Shown piece by piece: positions 32,236-45,500 of a stretch of DNA of 64,000 nucleotides. The notes beneath the pieces were generated by a model, which saw only the letters and a list, made by a program, of their open reading frames with translations, was not told the DNA's origin and did not search any database. This stretch comes from Liolophura sinensis. Its lineage: Eukaryota > Mollusca > Polyplacophora > Chitonida > Chitonidae. The stretch is taken from the NCBI RefSeq assembly GCF_032854445.1, contig NC_088306.1, positions 4,088,373-4,152,372 of the forward strand, read 5' to 3'. The position numbers were made by a program, and so were the translations under genes. Every line of letters starts with the position of its first letter. Position 1 is the first letter of the stretch.

Positions 32236-32694
32236 CACACTGGTCATGTGTACAATGTATATGTGCATGTGATATAGCGGCGTACCTTTTATTTTGAACT
32301 CTGCATAGATTTTGTAAATAGAGCTTTTTTATGCAGTGGCACACTTCGTCTTACTGCAATGAAATGCTTAAGTGGCACCGTTACGGCAGTTGGATACAAA
32401 GTCAACGATTCCTCTTTATGTCAAGATTAAATGACGTAATGATTCTCTGCTTTTTTGACAAACGATGTTAGAATACAACGTCTTGATTTCTTTATGAACC
32501 TATTACTTAGTTAGCCATCAATGTTTACAAAGTAATGGAGTACCCGTGCAATAAAACCTTCTTCTCTATGATTTCAGCATAAACAATTTTGGTTCTGTAA
32601 GGCATAAACCTAATTCATTGCAAGCAGATCTGGAATGCATAACTGGGATGTACATAGAGGGCAAAAAAACTGACCTATAACAAGTTATAGGCCT

Positions 32695-32786
32695 ACACGT
32701 TTGATGAACACACGCACAAACAGGGATTCATCTTTGCGGTACACGTTTGATGAACACACGCACAAACAGGGATTCATCTTTGATAA
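32695..32786. repeat. 46-bp tandem duplication
   Basis: ACACGTTTGATGAACACACG through ATTCATCTTTG occurs twice, at 32695 and 32741, practically identical, so it is recent. Confidence 0.92.
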
Positions 32787-32907
32787 ATATTATGAATAAA
32801 TATTTTTTATGAATTTATTAAGGACAAAAAGTATAGAAGTAAGTCTGAAAAATTGTCATTACCAAGGTGTTTTGGAAAAGGAGCAATTTTCGATACATCC
32901 CTACTCC

Positions 32908-32940
32908 TAGCCCCCCCCTTCTCCCCCCCCCCCCCCCCCA
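32908..32940. repeat. Poly-C rich tract
   Basis: CCCCCCCTTCTCCCCCCCCC followed by more C and an A run. Confidence 0.85.
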
Positions 32941-32944
32941 AAAA

Positions 32945-33515
32945 AGTCCCAGGTGTTACATCGGTCCTTTATCCCTTGATGCATATTGCTCGGTACTTTT
33001 CTAACACCAAGTTTTAAGAATCCTTATCAGGGTCCACTAGAACCTGAATACTGAATATGCCAGTACATCGAGCACAACGAGAAATGTAAAATGCCATTAT
33101 TACCGTCTCATTTACTGAAACGACAGAATTAAAAGAATTAACACGAGACGAGAAGGTGACAAACCTTTGTTATTCTCAGCAGTGTTGTGTTTTTAAACCG
33201 CGCACTTTTACGGTATCAGCTGAAGTAGAGGCTGCAGTTATGGTTCGCATTTAACCCCGCGTGATCACGTGACGTCACCCTAATGACGTCATACGGATAG
33301 TGCATATGAGAAAAAGGCCTGTGATAGAAGTAGTGTTCCTAATTTGCTTTACTTGTCACGATCTGCAGTGTTTCACTATCACCAGAGGATTCTTTGTTAC
33401 AGAACTGTAACAAATATGCACCTAGAAAATTACCGTGTCTATAGGTCTTTTTCAGACGTGTTTGTGTCCTTTAATGTGTAAAACACAAAAACGTACTGTC
33501 GCTACACGCACACCT
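32945..33515. other. Intergenic; CRE pair at 33270 and 33284
   Basis: GATCACGTGACGTCACCC has an E box overlapping a CRE, and a second CRE follows at 33284-33291. No gene start was recognised beside it. Confidence 0.45.
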
Positions 33516-33519
33516 GTTG

Positions 33520-34400
33520 TCGGTGACAATGTGTACATGTATGTAGCTAGGAAATCTACAGATCTATGTTACAGATGTGTTATCAGCTGCAATGTCTACC
33601 TAGCGAGCTAACGTTTTTGTGTTATTGATGCGTTATCAGCAGTAATGTGTATCTAGCGAGCTAACGTTTTTGTGTTACTGATTTGTTATCAGCAGTAATG
33701 TGTATCTAGCGAGCTAACGTTTTTGTGTTACTCATGTGTTATCAGCAGTAATGTGTACCTAGCGAGCTAACGTATTTGTGTTACTGATGTGTTATCAGCA
33801 GTAATGTGTACCTATCGAGCAAGCGTATTTGTGTTACTGATTTGTTATCAACTGCAATGTGTACCTAGCGAGCTAACGTTTTTGTGTTACTGATGTGTTA
33901 TCAGCAGTAATGTGTACCTAGCGAGCTAACCTATTTGTGTTACTGATTTGTTATCAGCTGCAATGTGTACCTAGCGAGCTAACGTATTTGTGTTACTGAT
34001 GTGTTATCAGCAGTAATGTGTACCTATCGAGCAAGCGTATTTGTGTTACTGATGTGTTATCAGCAGTAATGTGTATCTAGCGAGCAAGCGTATTTGTGTT
34101 AATGCTGCGCCATGGGCTGCAATGTGTAGGTAGTGAGCAGACGTATTTGAATTACTGATGTGTCATCAACTGTAATGTGTAATCTAGCGAGCAAGCGTAT
34201 TTGTGTTACGGATCTGTTATCAGCTCTACTGTGTGCCTAAAAGTGAACAAATCTTACCTGTGATACAGGTGTGATCTGGACTGCAATGTGTATCTGGCGA
34301 GCAAAGGCATCAGCGTTTCCGATGTGTTACCACATGTAATGTGTATTCGCACGAAGCAAATAAACGTATCTTCGTTACAGATGTGTTATACCGTCTACCT
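33520..34400. repeat. 53-bp array, ~16 copies
   Basis: Unit includes GTGTTACTGATGTGTTATCA, GCAGTAATGTGTACCTAGCG and AGCTAACGTATTT. The centre (33590-34110) is regular; the edges decay. Confidence 0.9.
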
Positions 34401-34674
34401 ATACTTAAATATATTTTGTATATCAAGCAATCAATTGATCACATACCGTATGGCTAAAACGTGCATTTTAGCAGGAGAGGATTTTATCCACCTCTATCGT
34501 GTTTTTTTTTTAAACTAATTTTGGGCATAAACTATTTAAATATTTCCTGACTTTTACCTCTTCATGTATAGCTTTGTGTATAACTTGAATCATGCACTTA
34601 TATTTACCGCCTTCCGCATTGCTTGTGCTGTGTTTATGTTCGTTACACTACCCTTACTCTCTTTATTTGATGAC

Positions 34675-34835
34675 GTTATTGCTGTCCCTGTGAGACCATG
34701 CTGGCTGCCTCTCACGATGTACGTGGGAAGGTCTGTTAGAAACCTGCAATTCGGCGTGGGTTTCATCCAACCGTAATGTTGTCCGCCGGCGTATAGGTGA
34801 AATATTCTTGAGTGCGGCGTAAAAAAAACAACAAC
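34675..34835 (+). mobile_element. SINE fragment
   Basis: CCATGCTGGCTGCCTCTCAC, ACGTGGGAAGGTCTG, GGCGTGGGTTTCATCC and TATTCTTGAGTGCGGCGTAA, then an A-rich end. Confidence 0.85.
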
Positions 34836-35006
34836 ACACACACACGAATCAAATCAATAAGTAAGTTGTGGGTGATGTGTTTAGGTTCGTTACACTAACT
34901 TGCTATCTTTGTTGTGTTCTGTTTTGGTTTATATCGCTTACCATTTATATTTTGTCTCTGAATTATGTTTAATTTGATTACGGTGCCGCATTTGTAATAT
35001 TATTGG

Positions 35007-35110
35007 TTTAATTCAATTACCATCTTTGCAGTGGTATTGCTTTAGATTTAATTCACTTACCATCTTTGCAGTGGTATTGCTTTAGATTTAATTCACTTAC
35101 CGATTGCTTT
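35007..35110. repeat. 40-bp tandem repeat, 2.5 copies
   Basis: TTTAATTCACTTACCATCTT with TGCAGTGGTATTGCTTTAGA, twice, and a partial third. Confidence 0.88.
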
Positions 35111-35408
35111 GAATCTCATTCACTCAACATCTGTATATTGTGACTGGTTTTGTTTCAATTCACTTGTGTATAGACCTAAACTACATGTAGTTGTATATAA
35201 TAAAACTCTTTCACTATGTCCAAAATAATAAAACATGGAGGAAACATTATCTTCAAATTGTTTCAGTTTCTTCATAGTTGTCCACATTGCAAGAAATACA
35301 GTGTAAACCTGCGTGAAACACTTTCTGACAACTGATATGTTATATATAACTCCCATAGTGTTAAATCCCAGTGCGGCGCAATGACTCAGGGATTTCTCAG
35401 AAAAAAAT

Positions 35409-35455
35409 GTAGAGACGTTAAACCCCAGCACTCACTCACTCATTCACTCACTCAA
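35409..35455 (+). mobile_element. 3' end of the ACTC-tailed SINE
   Basis: GAGACGTTAAACCCCAGCAC followed by ACTC repeats, as at the end of the complete copy 1566-1924. Confidence 0.75.
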
Positions 35456-35461
35456 AAATGT

Positions 35462-35620
35462 AGTAGCTGTGAGTTCAAGTCCAGCTCATGTTGGCTTCCT
35501 CTTTGATCGTAATTGGGAAGGTCTGGCGGCAACATAGGGATGGTCGTGGGTTTCCCACCCACTATAATGCCATCGTATAACTGGAATATTCTCGAGTACG
35601 GCGTAAACACCAATCAAATA
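35462..35620 (+). mobile_element. SINE fragment with B box
   Basis: Starts at the B box (GAGTTCAAGTCCAGCTCATG), continues through GGATGGTCGTGGGTTTCCCA and ends GAGTACGGCGTAAACACC. Confidence 0.88.
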
Positions 35621-35684
35621 CAGAAATTAATACTGACATTTTAACCTTTACCTATTCAGAAGGTATCTGCTCGCTGAAAGACTT

Positions 35685-36170
35685 GTGGCTTATACTAGAT
35701 GTAAAATAACACCAATCTCACCGCTGTCACATTCAGGGGCCGTTCCATACAATGACCCAACTGTCATAGTTTGTGGTGCCTTGGAGGCGATGAGTGATCG
35801 ACGACGCTCAAATAAATAAATAAATCCATACACTGACTTACTACATTTGACGCATCGCCAATCTCGCTACAGTCTGATCTAGTAGCTGGTCTCCTATTCT
35901 GACTTGTGGCTGTCTAGATCGGAGGTAACATCAATTTCACTGTAGTCAAATATAGAAGCCGTCCCCTGTACAGACTTGTAGCCAACTAGGATCTGAGGTA
36001 ATACCAGTCTCACTACGCTCAGATCTAGCAGCTGTTCCCTAAACTGACTTGTGGGAAGCCAGATGTGACACCAATCTCAGTACAGTGGTATCTAGAGGCC
36101 AGTCCCTGTACAGACTTGTAGCTCTCTAGATTTGAGATAAAACCAATATCGCCCTAGAATCAGATCTGAA
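35685..36170. repeat. Degenerate ~70-80-bp tandem repeat
   Basis: GACTTGTGGC or GACTTGTAGC, then CTAGAT-TGAGGTAA and CACCAATCTCACTACAGTCA, GATCTAG and GTCCCTGTACA recur about six times. Confidence 0.65.
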
Positions 36171-36442
36171 TCATTTACTCTACACGACGACGGTCAGGTT
36201 TTTCAAGAGAGTAAAGCTTAGAGCCCGGAACAAACCACCGCATCTTCGCCAATTACCCGGAAAAGCAACCCGTCTTAAAGCACCACTGGCTGCTTGATTT
36301 AAGCCGCAGAGCAAATTGGTCAGTGAGCAGTACGCGACAGCGTACATTGTCGAGGACATAGGTTTAATCGAATTAGCCATGAAAGCTAATATTTATGTGT
36401 TGAAAGTAGTCAGTAGGAGAGACTGGGGCGAGCTAAAATTTG

Positions 36443-36708
36443 ATTGATTTATTTATTTGATTGGTGTTTTACGCCGTACTCAAGAATATTTCACTTATAT
36501 GAAGACGGTCAGCATTATGGTGGCAGGAAACCGGGCAGAGTCCGGGGGAAACCCACGACCATTCGCAGGTCGCTGGCAGACCTTCCCACTTAGGGCCGGA
36601 CAGGAAGCCAACATGAGCTGGACTTGAACTCACAGCGACCACATTGGTGAGAGGCTCCTGGGTCGTTACGCTGCGCTAGCGCGCTAACCAACTGAGCCAG
36701 GGCGGCCC
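36443..36708 (-). mobile_element. Full-length tRNA-derived SINE
   Basis: Second complete copy of the CGGCGTAAAACACC-tail family. On the minus strand: GGGCCGCCCTGGCTCAGTTG, GGTTAGCGCGCTAGCGCAGC, B box GTTCAAGTCC, core, and tail with TATT repeats at 36443-36470. Confidence 0.9.
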
Positions 36709-36714
36709 CCGGCA

Positions 36715-39340
36715 AGCTACGACAGGGGTAAGCTGCAACACTGATTATATTTCTGCCACCAAAGAGGAAATCACTTCCTGATTCTATCGTATGAGTGTTT
36801 TCAAGAGGCAACTTTTCACCAGATTCTTGTTTAGTTATAACGGCTCGAGCAAAGAACAAATAATCACCGTCCCCCGCCCAAAAATAAACAAAAAAAAAAA
36901 AAATCATCCCTCCACCACCCTCAAACGCAAACACAAAATTATGAACAGGCTGGGTTTCACCAGTTATACGTGTGGCCATCTGCCACCTATCCCACTTTAT
37001 TTTTTGACGTAACAGAGAAGACACCATAAGGGAATTATTAGGCTGTATCAAATTTTAATTGCCCGTTAAACCTTTCTTTCCGTGTTACCTGCACGGGTTA
37101 TTATATACCTATACATGATTTCTATGTTAAGAACATTCTAAAAATGAAATGAATGAAGAAGAAAACATTTAGTACAAAATTCCAACAGCTACATATATAG
37201 ATGGCATCTCATTTGTTTTACAACAAATGTACATGTTCATGGCCTAATATTGCAATGCATGTTTTACTCTAAGTACTCAGTAATTATCATACAACGAAGG
37301 AATATGAACGTCTACACAGCATTTGGCATTCCTCACCTAACTGTAACAATACGTGGAATGAATATTTTCAACTACAGTTAAAAACGTAACTCTTCGTAAC
37401 AACATCAACAAATCTCCAAAATTTTGGTACATGCAACAATAAAGTAAAACCAATGTCTGGTAAAATGGAGAAGATATTAAATGACGAGGTACAGTCAAAA
37501 CTATTCACGCTTTTTCCCCCAGAAAGAATGGTAAAAAGTGGTTTCCTATAACGTGCATCGGGAATAGCTTGAATAAAATTAAAACGTGTGATTCCAACAC
37601 ACACTTTCACAAAGCTTGTAAATCAATTTTTCATGAACACCCAGTAGAATCACCTTTGTCGTTCAACCCATTTACGCAAAATAGAAACTGCTAGAAGACA
37701 GATATAAGAACATTATGAAAGCCATGAAACATACAGTAGCTATGTGGATCTACAAATTTAAGGCTAAGTACGCAAATTACAACCGCCTTAAAGCCTTTTT
37801 TTTTGAAGAGTCGGTCAGTTACACTGCGCATTAATGGTTTTGCCTGCTATGGGTCATTGGAAATACCAAACCAGCCTCAAAATGATTGGCTGCCAATTTT
37901 CATACTTGTGAGCCGCAGAATACGATGTGTGGAGCGCAATGTGAAATCTGAAAATCTCAGACTGGCTTCAGAAAGAAATTGATGATCAAATACTGGAAAT
38001 TTGGGTAGTTTAGCGAGCACTGCATATAAACAGATTGTCCTCAGGCCATCGTTACGTAATTACGTCATTTGTCATCAAGACTCAAGACTCTTTCCTGAAA
38101 AATCTAGGAAAGTGGCACTTCTGTCTAACCAGAGTTTTTAGGTTGGTTTTGTGACCCGAAATGCTAAGTCGCATTCTATAAGACAAACCCACATCATAGG
38201 ACAAAACCCTTTGCTGACCTTATCATTAACTAACGCAGTTATCTTTGATATTGTGATCTTTAGAAAAGCAATATTTATTTGATACATTGAAAAGCCAGCT
38301 CGGATAAGGTGATAACCTGGCCTCGCATAGTACACACGAAAGATGTGAAGATCTCAAAATGGAAAGAAAGCGACCTTTGCGATTTCTGTAGCTTTTCAGA
38401 TCAAAGATATTCATAATTAAGAAATATAACCACCCTAAATATATCCGCCAGATCAATTTTCACAAGTCACGTTTGCTGAACAGGTCATTGTTTACAGTCG
38501 TAAAAAGAGAGATCTGTTTATACCTGCTTGTATGTAGTTTACCCCAGAATTGATAACAGACTTCCATTGCAATTATTTTCCAGCTGAGAGGTGTACTGAT
38601 ATCGTTTTACAGTATCAGCAGAATGCAGGTTCGCAAGCTTAACTTTTTTTTTTTTTGAAGAGTTTGAAGTTTGACGCATGCTGTATCACATACCGGTAGA
38701 TGGAGATCCCGACATTGTAGGAGAAACAGGGACGGCAAGCATCCATACAACAACGACAGCCAACAGCACTTCCCCTTACTTATACATAGTCTGAGGCAAA
38801 CATGAAGACAATATTTGTTGCATGTTATATTTTCAACATATACATATAGCTTAAACGTTTATTCACCTGACCTTCTCCTTTAAAAATTACCGTAATCTGG
38901 AATATTGTATTTCAGAGCAGGTATATTAAACAAATGACTTCCATGTGGTAAGACATTTTTGTCAGTATTTGACTGCATACATATGTGTTAAAAATCTTGT
39001 TTTCAGCTTGTCAAATTTAACTCAGATCAGTGTCTTTAAGAACACTCAGCACAATTTATGATGATATCGACGAATACAGGTAAAAATGTTAGGTAAACAA
39101 CCTTCTACACATGACACATCAATCTTAACGCCTGTAACATTCTATGTAAAGAACGCCCCCCCCCCCCCCTTTCGGGACTAGGATCTTTTTGATTAACAAA
39201 TCTCCAATCAAATTGTTTGTATGGTTTACTCAGCAGTAGAATCAACAAACCAGCAGTGAGTTGAGATGCAGTCAAAATATGAAATGACTTGACTGACAGA
39301 AATATATAATGTCGCCATTTTTTTAAATCCCAAGACTTGA
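36715..39340. other. Convergent intergenic region, left of FAIM-B
   Basis: Should contain the FAIM-B 3' UTR at its right end. A poly-C run lies at 39155-39169. No coding exon was recognised. Confidence 0.4.
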
Positions 39341-39344
39341 TTGG

Positions 39345-39503
39345 CTAGTTTTTCTCAGAGAACTGGTGTTGTGCCACTATGTCGTCATCCATATACAGTG
39401 TATTCGTCATTTCACTTCCTTCTACATCACTGAAAATGTGGCCTTTGTGAGTTGTGACGTCAAAGTACAAGTCGACGTCCATTCCTTGGTCGGAAATGTA
39501 AGC
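39345..39503 (-). CDS. FAIM: FAIM-B exon 4 (stop codon)
   Basis: Acceptor TTCTTTCCCGACAG ending 39504; 52 codons then TAG. The frame is acidic and ends AQHQFSEKN. A CRE octamer at 39455-39462 falls inside the codons for FDVT. Confidence 0.78.
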   Translation of the reverse strand, partial: AYISDQGMDVDLYFDVTTHKGHIFSDVEGSEMTNTLYMDDDIVAQHQFSEKN

Positions 39504-42500
39504 CTGTCGGGAAAGAAGTTATCGGAGTTATTTCCCTTAGCTGACTGAAAGTTGAGATGGGTTCTGGTAACTAACACGCACCGAAAATCCGAAAAAAATA
39601 TATATGTAAATGCGAAGGATGAAAAACAAAAAAAAAATGAAATAAACGACCCATCCATTTGAAAATGATTTCATAACAACTTTCAACGGAACCAGGCCTA
39701 AAGAAACTATGCCCACTTTCATTTTGCTATTTTTAAAAAAAATTATTTTTTTAAAATTTGAATTTCAAATTTGTGCCACCAAGGGCTATATTCCAAAAGA
39801 TACAATAATAATGACCGTTTTTCTTAAGCGCTTGATCTCCCCTACAAAGTTGACTACCATGACTTCAGCTTTGGTCAATTCTAACATAAAATTAAAGTTG
39901 AATGTTACAACTTACAACAACTATAAACATTTTCAAAACTGACACTCATAACCAGCAACTTGTTCATTCGTTATCCAAATCCCAAAAGCAAATCATATTT
40001 CAAACGGACACTGACTCATATACACTCATGTTAACGCTTAAGACAACCCTGGCCTTTACAGTCATTTTTTTTCAAAATGGCACTGTGCTTTTGGCTACTG
40101 TCAACAATTGCAAACGTCAGATATAACGACTTGTTACGAACTTCAGCCATTACTCAGAGTTACAAACTTTAATAATTACCCAAATTATATTTTTCAATCT
40201 TAATTATTAATGATAATTATTATTATTTCAATTATTTCAAACTTACGGTGACTTCTACTGGTTCTCCGTTTATCCATACATGCAGATTGTCACGAGCTGA
40301 AAAACAGTGTAATGGGAAAATAATTGAGACATCATGATTGTCACGAGCTGAAAACAGTGTAATGGGAAAATAATTGAGACACCATGATTGTCACGAGTGG
40401 AAAAACAGTGTAATGAGAAAATAATGCGGACATCATGATCGTCACGAGCTGAAAACAGTGTAATGGGAAAATAACTGGGACATCATGATTCTCACGAGAT
40501 GAACACAGTTTAATGGGAAAATAATGCGGACATCATGATTCTCTCGAGTGGAAAAACAGTGTGATGGGAAAATAATGCGGACATCATGATTGTCACGAGC
40601 TGAAAACAGTGTAATGGGAAAATAATGCGGATATCATGATTGTCACGAGCTGAAAACAGTGTAATGGGAAAATAATTGAGACACCATGATTGTCACGAGT
40701 GGAAAAACAGTGTAATGGGAAAATAATGCGAACATCATGATTGTCTCAAGCTGAAAACAGTGTAATGGGAAAATAATTGGGGACATCATGATTCTCTCGA
40801 GCTGAACACAGTTTAATGGGAAAATAATGCGGACATCATGATTGTCTCGAGTGGAAAAACAGTGTGATGGGAAAATAATGCGGACATCATGATTGTCACG
40901 AGCTGAAAACAGTGTGATGGGAAAATAATGCGGATATCATGATTGTCACGAGCTGAAAACATTGTAATAGGAAAATAATGCAGACATCATGATTGTCACG
41001 AGCTGAAAACAGTGTAATGGGAAAATAGTGCGGACATCAGGACTGTCACGGGCTGAAAACAGTGTAATGGGAAGACATTGAGAACCATCAGGATTGTTTT
41101 ATTCACTTATTTGATTTCAGTTTTACGTTGTGGTCAAGAATGTTTCACCTATACGACGGCGATCAGCATTATAGTGGGAGGAAACCTGGCAGAGCCCGGG
41201 AAAACCTGCGATCATCCGAACATCTTTCCACGGAGAGGACCTCACAGCGACTCACAGAGTTTGAATAATTTCTAGATCTGTGAAGTCTAATAAATTGCAA
41301 TTCACATCACTGTTTGAGTTATTTGAGTTTTGCGATGGCACAAAGGGAAATTTATTTTATTTTGTGTAAATGGTAACTCATTTATTTTCGTGTAATTCAT
41401 TGACTTGGCTAAGCACGTTCCTTAAATAGATGGCTTAATGTAGCGATTTGAGTGATACATAGCTGTTCTGTCATAATGTTGAGTAGCGTGCTTTGATTAT
41501 ATCAAATAAGAGTTGTTCCCCCTGAATTGATATTTTATGGGATAAATCGAATTTGATTAAGTCTATATGTATGTTGTTACTTTGATTTGTATAAAAAATA
41601 TGATGTTTTAGTGGATAAATTCAATTTTAAATCAAATTCTGGACGATCTTCGTGTTTCATACCTTCATAAGATTTACGAGGTAATGGCAGTATTTGTTTT
41701 GGTCTGTTATTTAAGGTAATATGATGGAGAAATTTCGTTGTTTATTTTACTGCTAATAATTGCTGCAGACAGAATGTCACGTAATCAGCACTTTGCTCTT
41801 TCTCGGTTCTATCGTGACAGTCACCAGGGCGTGATGATTGGAACGCATGATTGGGACGACTTGTTGAATGGCTTGTCGTGAGATTGACTGAAAAGATTAA
41901 TTATTATGATCTTTTGAAGGCTGATAAGACCAAAAACCTTGATCAGATGAGAGATACATAAAAACCAAAGGTGTCTAGAAGCAAATATTGTTCCCTATCA
42001 ATTAGGAAATCTATAGTACTTACCTGTACTAAATGTCACCCCCTTGTGGACAAGAAAATGTTTACGTGTACTGCCTTGTATCAGCTCTCATGGGCTCTGA
42101 CATTACTGTACACAAAAACCCATTCTGTGGAACATGGAGGACGTGTTATGTCAGGACGTTACGGGACGGCTGGCTATGTCAACCAGGAGCCGAATGCTCC
42201 ATCCACGAGTTTCTAAGCCATCCGGGATCTAACTGTGGAGTCAGGGCAGCATGTGTGACACTCGACCAGTACCACGATGCATGTGTAACATAGCAATAGG
42301 CCATATAGCCATGACGCCAATGACTGCCTCAGTACACTGAACATCAGCCAACCTGATTTGTCTGTCAAGGTCATCTGGACTGGAGACAACTTATTGAGGA
42401 AACAATTTGTTCTCTTGTTTCCCAGCCATCGCTGTGACTTGAATTTTCGAACATACCTTATAAATCCATGTAAATGACTAAGGCTTTGTGTGTCCAAATA

Positions 42501-45500
42501 ACCTACATGTAGAACAGCCATCGTAAAATCCACCCTTTTAGCTGCCTTTAAATGTGGCACTCCAATATTTTCCATAACCACCATTTCTTCCCAAACAAGC
42601 AGAGCAAATAAACTACTTACTCTCGTTATTTATGACATCAAATTTGAGTTTGCACGACCTTGAATTTCATTGATCAGGTCCAGACATATAAAGACAGCTC
42701 ATCCAATGAAATGAACACTATATTTGTTTTATCGTTGTGGGTGTCTCTAGTTGCATAGCATGCTTAAACAAAGCTGCCTTTCACCAAGTCAGAATTCAGG
42801 GCTCGAGTATTAACACAGCATAAACTACGTGTATTCTGTACCTTTGTGTCATACTCCTTACAGCGCATGCGTCGTTCTCTACCTGTCGCTTTACATCACT
42901 GCCACCAAAAGTAAATTTTGTACAGAAATCGTGAACAACGACGAGATAGCTGGGGTCACGGTGATGAGGAGGGGAGTGATGGAAGAAAACAACCTGTCTC
43001 AATCTTTGTCTCTAACAATACTTTACACATATACATTCTCTTTATCTATAGTATGTACAGCATGATTCTAACCAAAATCTAAAACAATTTTATTGATGAA
43101 TGCTGATTAAATAATTCCGCTGAGAGGACACATGTGATGACGTTAAGCCTTAACAAGCCTGCATGCGTCTCACAGGCTCCAAAGGTCAAGCTTGTCTGGT
43201 GGTGGCAGTGATGTAAAGCGAAAGGCAGAGGGCGACGCATGCGCAGTAAGGACTATGCCTTTATGTTTGTGTTTGCATTGCATCTGAAACGAAATGCATT
43301 TTACAACAGTTCTTCCAACTTCTGTGTTGACAACCAAGATGAATATTATTGTTTTAGCTTTTTATATGGCATATCTCATCGAATCGGATCACAATAATTA
43401 TTTATTATTTTTTTTAAAAATTTGATTACCTCTTCAGCGTCGTGATAAAATTTAGCGCAGTAAAACGAAAGTGGTTGTTTATGCGTGGTCGAAATTAGTC
43501 AGAGCTCAGGGAACACACCCTGGATTATGTTTGCGTTTTGACAGCAATCTAAGGGGAGTTACTAATTTGCTATTGATCTCCTTGTGATTCGCCAGGGAAT
43601 AACTGGAAAACACAAAGACAATGGTTTACCGGACTCGTCACAATTTTCACAGACCGCAACAATAACGCACCGACGCATCAGATGAATCTATTTTCTTTTG
43701 ATTTGGTCTTTCATGCCATGGTCTAGAATAATGCCTTATACGACGGCGGCCAGCATTATGGTGGGAGGAGACCGGGCAGAGACCGCGGGAAACCCACGAC
43801 CCTCCGCTTACAGACATTCCCACGTACTGCCGGAGAGAAAGCCAGCATGAGCTGGTCTTGAACGCGAGTGCACTGGTGAGAAGCTCCTGTGTCATTGCGC
43901 CGCTCAGACATCAGATGAAGGTTATAGGTGAGTTATTTTGGATTAGATGCCACCATATCCACAGACCACAGAAGCAGCCCTCAACAGATGAATGCCAGAT
44001 GATTTGGTAGTGGAATGCTGGCAGCTCGCTACATGAACAAGTGGGCTGGTGGTGAGTTAGCGACATTAGGCGTCATATCCACAGAAACAGCAATCTCTCT
44101 GCGCAATCAGAAGCATGATGAAGGCTATGGGTGAATGGTACTGGCATGTTAGAAGTGTGCTACAAGTCGACTAGTGGTGAGTTAGCGGCATTAGGCGTCA
44201 TATCCACAGAAAACAGCAATCTCTCTGCGCAGTCAACAACGTGATGAAGGCTATGGGTGAATGGTACTGGCATGTTAGAAGTGTGCTACAAGTCGACTAG
44301 TGGTGAGTTAGCGGCATAAGGCGTCATATCCACAGAAAACAGCAATATCTCTGCGCAGTCAACAACGTGATGAACTCTATGGGTGAATGGTACTGGTATG
44401 TTGGAAGTGTGCTATAAGTCGACTAGTGGTGAGTTAGCGGCATAAGGCGTCATATCCACAGAAAACAGCAATCCCTCTGCGCAATCAACAACGTGATAGA
44501 GGCTATAGGTGAATGGTACTGGCATTTAAGAAGTGTGCTACAAGTCGACTAGTGGTGAGTTAGCGGCATTAGGCGCCATATCCACAGAAACAGCAATCTC
44601 TCTACTCAGTCAGCAACATGATAAAGGCAATAAGTGAATGGTACTGGCATGTTAGGACCAGTGGTGAACTAGCAGTTTTAGGCACCATATCCACAGAAAC
44701 AGTAATCTCTCTACTCAGTCTGCAAGATGATAAAGGCAATAGGTGAATGGTACTGGCATGTTAGAAGTGTGCTACGAGTGGACCAGTGGTGAGTTAGCAC
44801 TTTTAGGCACCATATCCACAGAAACAGCAATCTCTCAGCGCAGGCAGCAACATCATAAAGGCAATAGGTGAATGGTACTGGCATGTTAGAAGAGTGTGTT
44901 AGTGGCATTAGCACCATATTGTCAGAAAACAGCAGTCATTCTGTACCAACATCAGAAACGGAATGTACGAAATCCTCTTCAAGTATGCCAGTACATGATG
45001 AGCTACTGACGTCAAACACTGTATTCACTGAGTACAGCAATATCTGTACAACCTTAGCAGATGAGGGCAACGCCAATGAGAGTGGAATAATACTATAATG
45101 TATAGCATGCTAGGCTAATGACTAAACATGTAGCAAACATATACAGAGGTGTAGCAGGATTGCAGTACACACTGCGGGCTTTGAGTAAGCTCACTTACTC
45201 ACTTAGCTGGAGTTTCCTTAAATGTCGGTGGTGTTCTTCGAGCTCTCCTGTTTTCTTCACCCATAAAACTCTCTGCTGGTTTCCACCACCCATAAAGCTC
45301 TCTGCTGGTTTCCTTCACCCATAAAACTCTGATGGTTTCCTTCCCCCATAAATCCCAATGCTTGTTTCCTCCATCCATACAACTCATTCCTTTCAAGCAG
45401 GTGAAAGATTCTTGGTTACAGTATTAAACACCAATCATGGAAAGCTCAGCAAATATGTCTTAGCAAAGAGTAAGATGACGAGGCATTGTTAAAAAGGCGA

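Noticed and set aside
42013..42110. Strong donor CAG|GTAAGT at 42021 as the end of FAIM-B exon 2
   Set aside because: The phase fits, but the preceding residues (RKHFLVHKGVTFST) lack the Trp strand and the acceptor is poor.
42614..42660. Donor AGA|GTAAGT at 42613 with CKLKFDVINNE as FAIM-B exon 2
   Set aside because: Phase fits but the hydrophobic pattern before the Asp does not, and there is no pyrimidine tract before the putative acceptor.
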